Origin: GCA-2731375 sp964631725 | GTDB lineage: Bacteria > Pseudomonadota > Alphaproteobacteria > GCA-2731375 | Length of the DNA: 64,000 nt | Assembly: GCA_964631725.1 (NCBI GenBank) | Contig: CAZVYX010000005.1 | Span: forward strand, 1-64,000 | Direction of reading: 5' to 3' | Notes under the pieces: model-generated | Database searches by the model: none | The model's input: the letters and a program-made list of their open reading frames with translations, nothing else | What the model was told of the DNA's origin: nothing | Made by a program: the position numbers and the translations under genes | Shown: in pieces, positions 52,986 through 61,023 of the stretch | How positions within the stretch are numbered: position 1 is the stretch's first letter | How the letters are laid out: each line of letters starts with the position of its first letter

Positions 52986-54494
52986 CTAAAACTGCCTTTG
53001 CAGGCGGCGAAATTTGCGCGCCTTTTTAGATATCTTGGTGAGATGGCCCAGGGTTTCGGCTTTTTCGGCCATGGACAAGAGAACCAGGAAAACCTCCGCC
53101 GTGGCCAGGCTGTCGCCCAGGGCGGTATGGCGGTCGACCTCCGGCAGGACAACGCCATGACGTTGCACCAGGGCATCCAGGCCATGGTCATGGGCGCCGG
53201 GTTCCAATACCGCTGACAACAGCAGGGTGTCCAACACCGCTTGTTCAAACACCGGCGCGCCGTCTTCCTGGGCCAATTCAAGAAACTTCATGTCGAAGGC
53301 CGCATTGTGAGCCACCAGAACCGCATCACCGCAAAAGTTATGAAAATCCCATAACACCGAGCCGATGGTACGGCTGTGGGCGACGTGTTCATCGGTGAGG
53401 CCATGGAATGTCGTCGACAGGGGCGGGATCGGCCGGCCGGGGTTCACCAATTCATCAAAGACCTGGTCCCGCTGGATTACCCCATCGACGATGCGGACCC
53501 CGGCAATCTGCACGATGCGATCACCATGGGAAGGCTCCAGCCCCGTCGTTTCCGTATCGAACACCACGTAGTTGAGGCCAGACAGCGGCTGGTTCTCATG
53601 CTCGCTGGGCGGCGGACGCAGGCGGCCCAGGACCGCCGGGCCCAACAGGGTGGGCAGAAAAACCCCGAGCATGACGATGGCAACGGCGGCGATTTCCATA
53701 GCCTGGATGGTTTCGCCCAGAACAATGGCGGCCAGGGGTACCGACAAGGGGCCGACCAGACAGGCGAACAGGCTGGCCTGGCCGACCGGCATCCGTCTGA
53801 GCGCGTAGTTCAGCAGGAAAAACGGCCCCGCCGTGGCCACCAGGCCCAGATAGACCAGCAACAGAATGGGGCCGTTGCTGATATGCGCCAACGCCGCCCC
53901 CGGCTGTTCGAAGATGATCAGAGCCAGGCCGGCGATCAGCAAGGCCATTGTCATCTGCCAGGCGGTGGTGACCATGGGCCGGCCCTGTTGTTGCGCCACC
54001 CGGCGGGCCAGCAGCGCATTGGCCGCCGCGCATAGCACGCCGCAGATCGCCAGCATGTCGCCGAACAAGTCGCCCTCGCCCGCGGTCTGGTTGGTCAGAA
54101 CCAAGAGAATGGCGCCGGCAAAGGCCAGCACGGCGCCGATCACCACCACCGGGTTGATCGCCTCGCCCAACACAAGACGGGCGGCCAGCGGCATGACCAG
54201 GGGCAGCAGGGCCCAAAACATGGCCGCGTTCACGGCCGAGGTATGGTTCAGGCCCCAGACCATGAGCAAGGCCACCAGACCCGGATCCAGAATACCCATC
54301 AGCAAGGGCCGCGGCGCCTGGCGCAGATGCACCGGCTGCCGCGTCACCAGCACGATGGCCCAGAGCAGGCCGGCGGCGAAAACCGAGCGTCCGGCCACCA
54401 CTTCCGTGATCGCCAAATCCTGCACCGCCACCTTGGCGCCGATCATCATGGACGACCACAACAGCGCCGCCAGGGACATCGCCAGAACCGGCAT
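52986..54494 (-). CDS. EamA permease fused to DnaQ-type 3'-5' exonuclease
   Basis: One uninterrupted 502-residue frame with two unlike parts. Residues 1-285 form about ten membrane helices of a drug/metabolite transporter (EamA repeats, ALLWSSMMIGAKVAVQDL at the start and LVGPLSVPLAAIVLGETI in the second half). Residues 306-480 form a DEDDh exonuclease: FDTETTGLEP (D313, E315), AHNAAFDMKFLEL (D401) and RHTALGDSLATAEVF (H456, D461), all catalytic residues present. A short charged linker (about 291-303) joins them. GGAG with seven-base spacing supports the ATG at 54494. The exonuclease would face the cytoplasm. Function is unknown. Confidence 0.9.
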   Translation of the reverse strand: MPVLAMSLAALLWSSMMIGAKVAVQDLAITEVVAGRSVFAAGLLWAIVLVTRQPVHLRQAPRPLLMGILDPGLVALLMVWGLNHTSAVNAAMFWALLPLVMPLAARLVLGEAINPVVVIGAVLAFAGAILLVLTNQTAGEGDLFGDMLAICGVLCAAANALLARRVAQQQGRPMVTTAWQMTMALLIAGLALIIFEQPGAALAHISNGPILLLVYLGLVATAGPFFLLNYALRRMPVGQASLFACLVGPLSVPLAAIVLGETIQAMEIAAVAIVMLGVFLPTLLGPAVLGRLRPPPSEHENQPLSGLNYVVFDTETTGLEPSHGDRIVQIAGVRIVDGVIQRDQVFDELVNPGRPIPPLSTTFHGLTDEHVAHSRTIGSVLWDFHNFCGDAVLVAHNAAFDMKFLELAQEDGAPVFEQAVLDTLLLSAVLEPGAHDHGLDALVQRHGVVLPEVDRHTALGDSLATAEVFLVLLSMAEKAETLGHLTKISKKARKFRRLQRQF

Positions 54495-54633
54495 CGAGCA
54501 CTCCAATCACGACATCGAACCCGGCGGATTGAAGCATGGATTGAGGCATCTTGTCGCCCCATGGCGCGCGACCTAGGCGGCATGGCCGGTTTCGGATTAC
54601 TATGGCCGGCAAATTATCCAGAGGGATCATGCC

Positions 54634-55887
54634 ATGGCGGATGTCTATATCATCGGCAGCTATTCCACCCGGTTCCAGAAATGGCCCGACAAAAGCTTCA
54701 AGGACCTGACACGGGAGGCCTATCTGGGCGTGCTGCGGGACAGCGGCCTGGAAAACGGCGATGACATCGAAATCGCCTATTTCGGTAATTGCGGGCTGGG
54801 CACCTGGGGCCAGCCCTGCATCCGGGGCCAGGTCTGTTTCACGCCCCTGGTGCGCGAGGGCCTGTTCCCAGAGCGCGTGGGAATGGTCAATGTGGAAGAT
54901 GCCTGCGCCACGTCCTCGGTGGCCATGAACGGGGCCTGGAAGGATATCCTGTCCGGGCAATCCCATCTGGCCATCGCCATGGGCGTGGAGAAAACCTACG
55001 TGCCCGACGATGCCGTCAAAACCATGGAGCTGTTCGCGGGCGGCATCGACCAACTGGACCCCGGGGAATGGCAGGCGCATTACCGCGAGCAGGGCGAGCG
55101 GGCCGGCAAACCATTCGAGACCGGGCCGGGGCGCACCATTTTCATGGACACATATGCCATGCAGGCAACCCATCACATGGGCAAATGGGGCACCACCCAG
55201 GAACAGATCGCCGTCGGCGCGGCCAAGAACCACAACAACGGCGCCCTTAATCCCCTGGCCCAGTATCAGTTCGAGATGTCCGTCGATGAGGTTCTGGCCG
55301 ACCGGGAGGTCAGCCATCCCCTGACCCGCGCCATGTGCGCCCCGATCGGCGACGGCGCAGCGGCGGCAATCCTGTGTTCCGAGGATTATCTGCGCAATCT
55401 GCCGTCCGGGGTGCAAAACCGGGCCGTGAAGGTCAAGGCCTCGGCCCTGTCGGGCGGCAAATACCGCGACCTGGACGAACCGGGCCTGACCAAGATCGCC
55501 GCCGACAAGGCCTATGCCGTTGCCGGTGTCGCCCCTGGTGACATTGATGTGGCGGAGGTCCACGACGCAACCTCATTCTGCGAGATCTATCAGGTTGAAA
55601 TGATGGGTTTTTGCGAGATCGGCGGGGGCGGCAAATTCGTCGGCGACGGCCACACCATGCTGGATGGCAAAATTCCGGTGAATACCTCCGGCGGCCTGGT
55701 CTCCAAGGGCCATCCGGTGGGTGCGACGGGGTTGTCGATGATCCATGAATTGATCGCCCAGCTGCGCGGCGAGGCCGGCGCCCGCCAGGTTGAAGGGGCC
55801 CGCCTGGCCCTGGCCGAGAACGGCGGCGGCGTCATGGGCATGGAAGAAGCCGCCGCCTGTATCACCATTTTGGAAAAGGATAACTAG
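54634..55887 (+). CDS. Thiolase-family acyl-CoA acetyltransferase
   Basis: The 417-residue enzyme has the thiolase nucleophile in VEDACATSSVAMNGAW, the later histidine in EVHDATSFCEI and the acid/base segment SKGHPVGATGLSM. Unlike the thiolase-like gene at 21299, the catalytic cysteine is kept. It would cleave a 3-oxoacyl-CoA or join acyl groups. It opens at MADVYIIGSYSTRF and is followed one base later by an SDR gene and then an FMN oxidase, forming one operon. It is divergent from the permease-exonuclease gene. Confidence 0.88.
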   Translation: MADVYIIGSYSTRFQKWPDKSFKDLTREAYLGVLRDSGLENGDDIEIAYFGNCGLGTWGQPCIRGQVCFTPLVREGLFPERVGMVNVEDACATSSVAMNGAWKDILSGQSHLAIAMGVEKTYVPDDAVKTMELFAGGIDQLDPGEWQAHYREQGERAGKPFETGPGRTIFMDTYAMQATHHMGKWGTTQEQIAVGAAKNHNNGALNPLAQYQFEMSVDEVLADREVSHPLTRAMCAPIGDGAAAAILCSEDYLRNLPSGVQNRAVKVKASALSGGKYRDLDEPGLTKIAADKAYAVAGVAPGDIDVAEVHDATSFCEIYQVEMMGFCEIGGGGKFVGDGHTMLDGKIPVNTSGGLVSKGHPVGATGLSMIHELIAQLRGEAGARQVEGARLALAENGGGVMGMEEAAACITILEKDN

Positions 55888-55888
55888 T

Positions 55889-56794
55889 ATGAGTATTCGC
55901 TTTGACGACAAGGTCGCCGTGGTGACCGGCGCCGGCAATGGCCTGGGCCGCAGCCACGCCATGTTTCTCGCCGCGCGCGGCGCCAAGGTCGCCGTGAACG
56001 ATATCGGCGGCGCCATCGATGGCACGGGCGGCGATGCCGGCCCGGCCCAGTCGGTGGTCGATGAAATCACCGCCGCCGGTGGTGAGGCCATCGCCAACAC
56101 CGATGATATTGCCAGCGAGGACGGCGCCAAGGCGCTGGCCGACGCGGTGCGGCAGCATTGGGGCCGCTGCGACATCCTCATCAACAATGCCGGCATCCTG
56201 CGCGACAAAAGCTTCCACAACATGGAGATGGGAAATTTCACGGCCGTGGTGAAGGTGCATATGCTGGGCTCGGTCCGGATGACCCACGAAATCTGGCCCC
56301 TGATGCGGCAAAACCAATATGGCCGGGTGATCATGACCACCTCCGCCGCCGGCCTTTACGGCAACTTCGGGCAGGCCAACTATGCCACCGCCAAGATGGC
56401 GGTGATCGGCCTGATGAACGCCCTGAAGCAGGAGGGGCGAAAGTATAATATCACCGTCAATACCCTGGCCCCCATCGCCGGCACCCGCATGGGCGGCACG
56501 ATTTTTCCCGATGAAGTAATGCCCCTGCTGCGCCCGGAACTGGTAACCCCGGCGGTGGCCTATCTGGCGTCCGAGCAATGCACCGATACGGGCCGAATTG
56601 TCGTCGCCGGTGCCGGCCATTTCGCAAATGTGGAGATGGTCGAAAGCAAGGGCGTCGATTTTCCCGCCGCGGAAGAGGTCAGCCCCGAGATGCTGGCCGA
56701 GGCCTGGGGCGATATTACCGATATGTCCGGCGCCGAACCCTATGCCGAGGCCATGGCCGCGGTGCAGCGCATTTTCGCCAATCTGAACCAATGA
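55889..56794 (+). CDS. SDR-type (3R)-hydroxyacyl-CoA dehydrogenase-like protein
   Basis: The 301-residue short-chain dehydrogenase has TGAGNGLGRSHA, NNAGILRD, and the catalytic residues in TTSAAGLYGNFGQANYATAKM. The sequence is of the kind found as the first domain of peroxisomal multifunctional enzyme type 2 (HSD17B4), which oxidises (R)-3-hydroxyacyl-CoA; here it is alone, without hydratase or SCP2 domains. It follows the thiolase gene by one base and precedes the FMN oxidase by seven, so it likely works on the same substrate. AAGGA precedes the ATG at 55889. Confidence 0.9.
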   Translation: MSIRFDDKVAVVTGAGNGLGRSHAMFLAARGAKVAVNDIGGAIDGTGGDAGPAQSVVDEITAAGGEAIANTDDIASEDGAKALADAVRQHWGRCDILINNAGILRDKSFHNMEMGNFTAVVKVHMLGSVRMTHEIWPLMRQNQYGRVIMTTSAAGLYGNFGQANYATAKMAVIGLMNALKQEGRKYNITVNTLAPIAGTRMGGTIFPDEVMPLLRPELVTPAVAYLASEQCTDTGRIVVAGAGHFANVEMVESKGVDFPAAEEVSPEMLAEAWGDITDMSGAEPYAEAMAAVQRIFANLNQ

Positions 56795-56801
56795 GCGGAC
56801 A

Positions 56802-57968
56802 ATGACCACGACCGCCAGCAAGGCCCTGGCCGCCTGCCACAATATCGACGAGCTGCGCAGCCTTGCCGCCCGCCGGGTACCGAAACTGCTGTTCGATTTC
56901 ATCGACGGCGGCGCCGAAGACGAGGTTACCCTGCGGCGCAGCAGCTCCGGTTTCTCGGACTACCAGCTTGTGCCGCACAACTTCGTCGATGTCTCGGAGA
57001 TCGATATTTCGACGGAAGTCATGGGCCGCAAGATCGACGCGCCCCTGATCGTCTCGCCGACGGGCCTGGCGAAGCTGTTCCATCACACCGGCGAAGAGAG
57101 CCTGGCGCCCGCCGCCGGGGTCCACAACATCCCCTACACCATGTCGTCGGCCTCCTCGACCTCGATCGAGGGCGTGGGCAATCTAACCAGCGGGCCGAAA
57201 TGGTTTCAGATCTATGTCTGGAAGGACCGCGCCATCGTCCGCGACTTCATCGACCGCTGCAAGGGAGCGGGCTTTTCCGCCCTGTGCCTGACCGTGGATG
57301 TGCCCATCACCGGGAACCGGGAACGGGACGTACGGAACGGCCTGGCCATGCCCTTGAAGATGACCCCGGCCATTGCCTTCGACATGCTGCGCAAACCGGC
57401 CTGGCTGTATAACGCCATCACCCACCCCATGCCGACCCTGGCCAATCTGGTCGACCGGGCCGAGGGCGATACCTCCATGGCCAACCTGTCCCGCTATACC
57501 GAGGAGCAGTTGGACAAGGCGATCAGCTGGGACGATGCGGCCGAGATGAAGGAACAATGGGACGGGCCATTGGGCATCAAGGGCGTGCTGCGGGCCGAGG
57601 ACGCGGACCGGGCGGCGGAAATGGGCTTCGACGCGGTGATCATCTCCAATCACGGCGGCCGGCAGCTCGACCATGCCCCGGCCCCCATTGATGTCCTGCC
57701 CGAGATCGCCGAAGCGGTCGATGGCCGTTGCCAGATCATCCTGGACGGCGGCGTGCGCCGGGGCACCGATGTGCTGAAGGCGCTGTGCCTGGGCGCCACC
57801 GCCTGCATGGCGGGCCGACCGTATTTGTTTGGCCTGGGCGCCGGCGGCCAGGCCGGGGTGGAGCGGGCCATGGAAATTCTAAAGGGCGAGATCCACCGCG
57901 ATTTGATGCTGCTGGGCTGCGCCAAGGTAACGGATCTGGGACCGCAGTTCCTGCGCCGCATCCGATGA
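56802..57968 (+). CDS. FMN-dependent alpha-hydroxy-acid oxidase/dehydrogenase
   Basis: The 388-residue (beta/alpha)8 enzyme is of the L-lactate dehydrogenase/glycolate oxidase family: FDFIDGGAEDEVTLRRS at the start, the FMN-site threonine block PYTMSSASSTSIE, WFQIYVWKDR, and the catalytic SNHGGRQLDHAPA (His and Arg). It ends with DGGVRRGTDVLKALCLGA and GRPYLFGL. The protein oxidises an (S)-2-hydroxy acid to the 2-oxo acid. It is the last gene of the thiolase-SDR operon; whether it acts on a related hydroxy acid or on lactate itself is not clear. Confidence 0.9.
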   Translation: MTTTASKALAACHNIDELRSLAARRVPKLLFDFIDGGAEDEVTLRRSSSGFSDYQLVPHNFVDVSEIDISTEVMGRKIDAPLIVSPTGLAKLFHHTGEESLAPAAGVHNIPYTMSSASSTSIEGVGNLTSGPKWFQIYVWKDRAIVRDFIDRCKGAGFSALCLTVDVPITGNRERDVRNGLAMPLKMTPAIAFDMLRKPAWLYNAITHPMPTLANLVDRAEGDTSMANLSRYTEEQLDKAISWDDAAEMKEQWDGPLGIKGVLRAEDADRAAEMGFDAVIISNHGGRQLDHAPAPIDVLPEIAEAVDGRCQIILDGGVRRGTDVLKALCLGATACMAGRPYLFGLGAGGQAGVERAMEILKGEIHRDLMLLGCAKVTDLGPQFLRRIR

Positions 57969-58014
57969 TCGCACGGGCATCGTGGCCGAGTATCAGGGAC
58001 GCATGCGGTGGCCC

Positions 58015-58045
58015 TGGATTCCCGGATCACATCCGGGCATGACGA
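58015..58045 (+). repeat. REP-like palindromic element, first of an inverted pair
   Basis: TGGATT-CCCGGAT-CAC-ATCCGGG-CATGACGA: seven-base perfect arms framed by TGGATT and ATGACGA, as in the copy at 19423. It faces the second copy at 58070-58100 with 24 bases between, in the convergent space of the FMN oxidase and small acyl-carrier-like genes. Confidence 0.75.
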
Positions 58046-58069
58046 GCGTGGCAGTTTTTCAGCGTTTCT

Positions 58070-58100
58070 TCGTCATTGCCGGGCTCGACCCGGCAATCCA
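58070..58100 (-). repeat. REP-like palindromic element, second of an inverted pair
   Basis: On the minus strand this reads TGGATTGCCGGGTCGAGCCC then GGCAATGACGA; the arms ATTGCCGGG and CCCGGCAAT are perfect over nine bases (58075-58083, 58089-58097). Together with the copy at 58015 it makes a BIME-like doublet that may stop transcription from both sides. Confidence 0.75.
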
Positions 58101-58111
58101 TGCTTGAAGAC

Positions 58112-58441
58112 TTACTGGGTCCGCGGATTTGCGGCGCGGCAGGCGTCGACATAGGCGGCGCCGAGGAACTCCGGCTGTTTGTAAAGGCCATGCATCCAGG
58201 CCGATAGCAGGCACAATTCCTCCAGCTTCAGCACTTCATTCAGGGTGCCCTCGGGGAACGTGATGCCAAAAGTGCGCGCCACGGCGGCGATAATTTCCTC
58301 GATGGTCTCTTCACCAATACCGAGATCCTCCTCCAAAACCGCCGTACGGTTTAGAAGACCCTCGTCGATGCCATGTTCATCGCGGATGTATTTCACGATC
58401 CAACGGAACAGATGCATCCAGTTCTTGATATCATCGGACAT
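58112..58441 (-). CDS. Small acyl-carrier-like (DUF1493-type) protein
   Basis: The 109-residue acidic protein has a four-helix acyl-carrier pattern: a long first helix (MHLFRWIVKYIRDEHGIDEG), then LEEDLGIGEETIEEIIAAVARTFGITF and a last helix (LEELCLLSAWMHGL). It looks like the DUF1493 family. At the place where acyl carriers have the phosphopantetheine serine (DLGxDS), this one reads DLGIGEET, so it probably is not modified by phosphopantetheine. The ATG at 58441 is preferred over an open frame to 58492. Role unknown. Confidence 0.6.
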   Translation of the reverse strand: MSDDIKNWMHLFRWIVKYIRDEHGIDEGLLNRTAVLEEDLGIGEETIEEIIAAVARTFGITFPEGTLNEVLKLEELCLLSAWMHGLYKQPEFLGAAYVDACRAANPRTQ

Positions 58442-58571
58442 GGGATAAAGCCCCCCGCGCTTTCCTCGCAGGAGCGGAACTTTCCACGACAATCCTAAGA
58501 ATTGGTGAGCGGGGATGCTAAACAGGCATTAATGTTAAGTCGTTCTCCAACCCCCGCGCCCAAGCGCCGCC

Positions 58572-59438
58572 CTATGCCGAGACCCGTTCGGCAATGGCCA
58601 AAATCCGGTTCATCTCGCGCAGCACCGGCTTTTCGATCAGCTTGCCGTCGACCACCACAAGGCCGGTATCCGCATCGGCGAAGGCCTGCAGGATGCGCTT
58701 GGCGTGGGCCACCTGGGCCTCATCCGGCGTGAACACCTTGTTCAGGATGGGGATCTGCTTCGGATGGATGGACCCCTTGCCGGAAAAACCCAGATCCCGG
58801 GACAGGCTGGCCTCCCGCGCCATGCCTTCGGGGTCCTCCAAATCCAGATAGGGCACGTCGATGGCATCAACGCCGACGGAGGCGGCGGCATGGGCGACGC
58901 GGGAGCGGGCATAGAGCAATGGCTCCCAGGCATTCTTGCAGCGCAGCTCCGCCGCCATGTCGACGCCGCCAAAGAACAGCGCATCAATGCGCGGCGAGGC
59001 ATGAGCGATATCGTAGGCCGCCTCCAGCCCTTCATTGGTTTCGATGATGATATGCAGGCGGCTGTCATGGCCGCGCTCGCTCAACAAGTCATCCAGCCAG
59101 ATAACCTCGTCCGGTGTCTTCACCTTGGGCAGCATCAGGGCCGGCGGCGGCGTGTCCGTGGCCAGCACCGCCTGCACATCGGCCAGGCCGATTTCCGTGC
59201 GCACACAGTTGATCCGGACGATGCGTTCGACGCCATCGTCCGCCTGCGCTTCGGCGAACAGCGCCAGGCCTTTTTGCCGCGCCTCCGCCTTGTCCTTGGG
59301 GGCGATGCCGTCTTCCAATTCGACGCAAACGATGTCGGTGCCGCAGGCCAGCGCTTTCGGGAACATGTCGGGCCGCAGCCCCGGCGAAAAAATGAAACTG
59401 CGCCTTGGCCGCACCGCGCGCTCGGTCTGATCCGTCAT
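58572..59438 (-). CDS. CitE/HpcH-type CoA-ester lyase
   Basis: The 288-residue TIM-barrel enzyme resembles citrate lyase beta and malyl-/citramalyl-CoA lyases: RSFIFSPGLRPDMFPKAL, CVELEDGIAPKDKAEAR (metal-binding acidic residues), IVRINCVRTEIG, LMLPKVKTPDEV, and DVPYLDLEDPEGM, GKGSIHPKQIPILN near the end. It would cleave or form a 3-hydroxyacyl-CoA such as citramalyl-CoA or malyl-CoA with Mg2+. GGAGGA seven bases before the ATG at 59438 decides the start. It is divergent from the FAD oxidoreductase operon and probably belongs to a CoA-ester catabolic step. Confidence 0.88.
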   Translation of the reverse strand: MTDQTERAVRPRRSFIFSPGLRPDMFPKALACGTDIVCVELEDGIAPKDKAEARQKGLALFAEAQADDGVERIVRINCVRTEIGLADVQAVLATDTPPPALMLPKVKTPDEVIWLDDLLSERGHDSRLHIIIETNEGLEAAYDIAHASPRIDALFFGGVDMAAELRCKNAWEPLLYARSRVAHAAASVGVDAIDVPYLDLEDPEGMAREASLSRDLGFSGKGSIHPKQIPILNKVFTPDEAQVAHAKRILQAFADADTGLVVVDGKLIEKPVLREMNRILAIAERVSA

Positions 59439-59553
59439 CACTCTATCCTCCACCCCTCGATAGGGCCGCAGATTATAGGATATTGATTGGGGTGTCCCCG
59501 CGTTTGTGACTCACCGGCGAATGGTGCTAGCCTCGGTACGGCAAGGATAAAGG

Positions 59554-61020
59554 ATGGACGAGATGAGCGGCGAAAACTACTCCAACACTGTCGGCAGCGA
59601 GCGGGGCACGGAGATTTTCGGCGGCAAGGACCGCGCGCCCAAACGCCCGCGCCCGGCCATGACGATCAAGGAAGCAGCGCGCGAAACGCCGGTCTTCGCT
59701 GAAACCGATGTACTGGTGGTCGGCGGCGGGCCGGCCGGCACCACGGCGGCGATCGCGGCCGGGCGCCTGGGCGCTGACGTGATGTTGGTGGAGCGCTACA
59801 ACCATCTGGGCGGGCTGTCGACCGGCGGCCTGGTGATCTGGATCGACCGCATGTCGGATTGGAGCGGCCAGCAAGTGATCTCCGGCATCGCCCATGACTA
59901 TCTCGACCGTCTGCCGACGGAGGCCAAGCAGGGCCCGGCGCGCGGCGACTGGGGCTCCACCGATGCCGCCACCGCCGCCTACTGGCGCCAGCGCACGGCT
60001 GCTTTTCATGACATCGTCACCTGGTCGCCGACCGTCGATCCGGAGGCGTTGAAAACCCTGGCAATGGAAATGACCCTGGAGCAGAAGGTCCGCCTGACCT
60101 TCCATGCCTGGGCCGTCGAACCCATTGTCGAGGACGGCGTCATGCGCGGCGCCATCTTCGAGAGCAAGGAAGGCCGCCAGGCTATCCTGGCCAAGACCGT
60201 GGTCGATACCACGGGCGATGCGGATCTGCTGGCCCGGGCCGGGCTGTCGTTCGAGACCGACAGTGATCCGACCGATATCCATAGCTGCATCAATACCGCC
60301 TTCATGATCGGCGGCGTCGATATGGAGCGCTGGCTGGATTTCAAGACCGGCGACGAACAGGGCTTCAAGGATTTCATGGCGCGGGGTCGGGAGCGGTTGC
60401 AGTATTTTGAAAAACCTTTTGTTTCCTGGCGCAACGATGTCGCGCTGTTCATGGGTCCGCGGCTGTCGGGCTACAGCGCCATCGATGTGGAGGATTTGAG
60501 CGCCGTCGAGGTGCGCTCGCGCCAGCTCACGGTCGGCCATGTGGAAACCTACCGGGAATTCGCGCCGGGTTTCGAGAACGCCTTCCTGATGCTGGGAGCG
60601 CCGCAGATCGGCGTGCGCCACAGCCGCCGCCTGCTCGGCCTGGAAAAGGTCTGCCGGGAAGACTGGGACGGCGGCGCGGTGCGGGACAGCGAAATCGGCG
60701 TCTCCACCTCCCTGGCGCCGAAATTCCCGAACATCTCGGTGCCCTATGGCGCCCTGGTGCCGGCGGGCATTGACGGCGTGCTGGGCGCCGGCCGCCATGT
60801 CGCCTGCGATACCAATTCGCACTCGTTCCTGCGCGAGGTGCCGCAATGCTGGTTGACCGGCCATGCCGCCGGCATCGCGGCCGCCTTGTCGGCGGATGCG
60901 GGCATCCAGCCGCGCCAGCTCGAACCCCGCCTGATCCAACAGGAATTGCTGCGCCAGGGCGCTTATTTGTCGCCGGCCACGGTTGCGGCGGCGGGCGCCG
61001 CGGCCAACGCGGCGGAGTAA
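59554..61020 (+). CDS. FAD-dependent oxidoreductase (PF12831-like)
   Basis: The 488-residue flavoprotein has an N-terminal dinucleotide motif VVGGGPAGTTAAIAAGRLGA (about residues 55-74) ending in the acidic LVERYNHLGG. The later motif VDTTGDADLLARAG and a C-terminal LGAGRHVACD closing the FAD site are typical of the fumarate reductase/succinate-like FAD_oxidored family. The substrate is unknown. AAGGA stands six bases before the ATG at 59554. It is the first gene of a three-gene operon with an amidohydrolase and a CobW-type GTPase. Confidence 0.85.
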   Translation: MDEMSGENYSNTVGSERGTEIFGGKDRAPKRPRPAMTIKEAARETPVFAETDVLVVGGGPAGTTAAIAAGRLGADVMLVERYNHLGGLSTGGLVIWIDRMSDWSGQQVISGIAHDYLDRLPTEAKQGPARGDWGSTDAATAAYWRQRTAAFHDIVTWSPTVDPEALKTLAMEMTLEQKVRLTFHAWAVEPIVEDGVMRGAIFESKEGRQAILAKTVVDTTGDADLLARAGLSFETDSDPTDIHSCINTAFMIGGVDMERWLDFKTGDEQGFKDFMARGRERLQYFEKPFVSWRNDVALFMGPRLSGYSAIDVEDLSAVEVRSRQLTVGHVETYREFAPGFENAFLMLGAPQIGVRHSRRLLGLEKVCREDWDGGAVRDSEIGVSTSLAPKFPNISVPYGALVPAGIDGVLGAGRHVACDTNSHSFLREVPQCWLTGHAAGIAAALSADAGIQPRQLEPRLIQQELLRQGAYLSPATVAAAGAAANAAE

Positions 61021-61023
61021 GCG

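Noticed and set aside
53596..55563. 655-codon minus-strand frame crossing the thiolase and permease genes
   Set aside because: It overlaps two well-supported genes in another frame and has no domain of its own.
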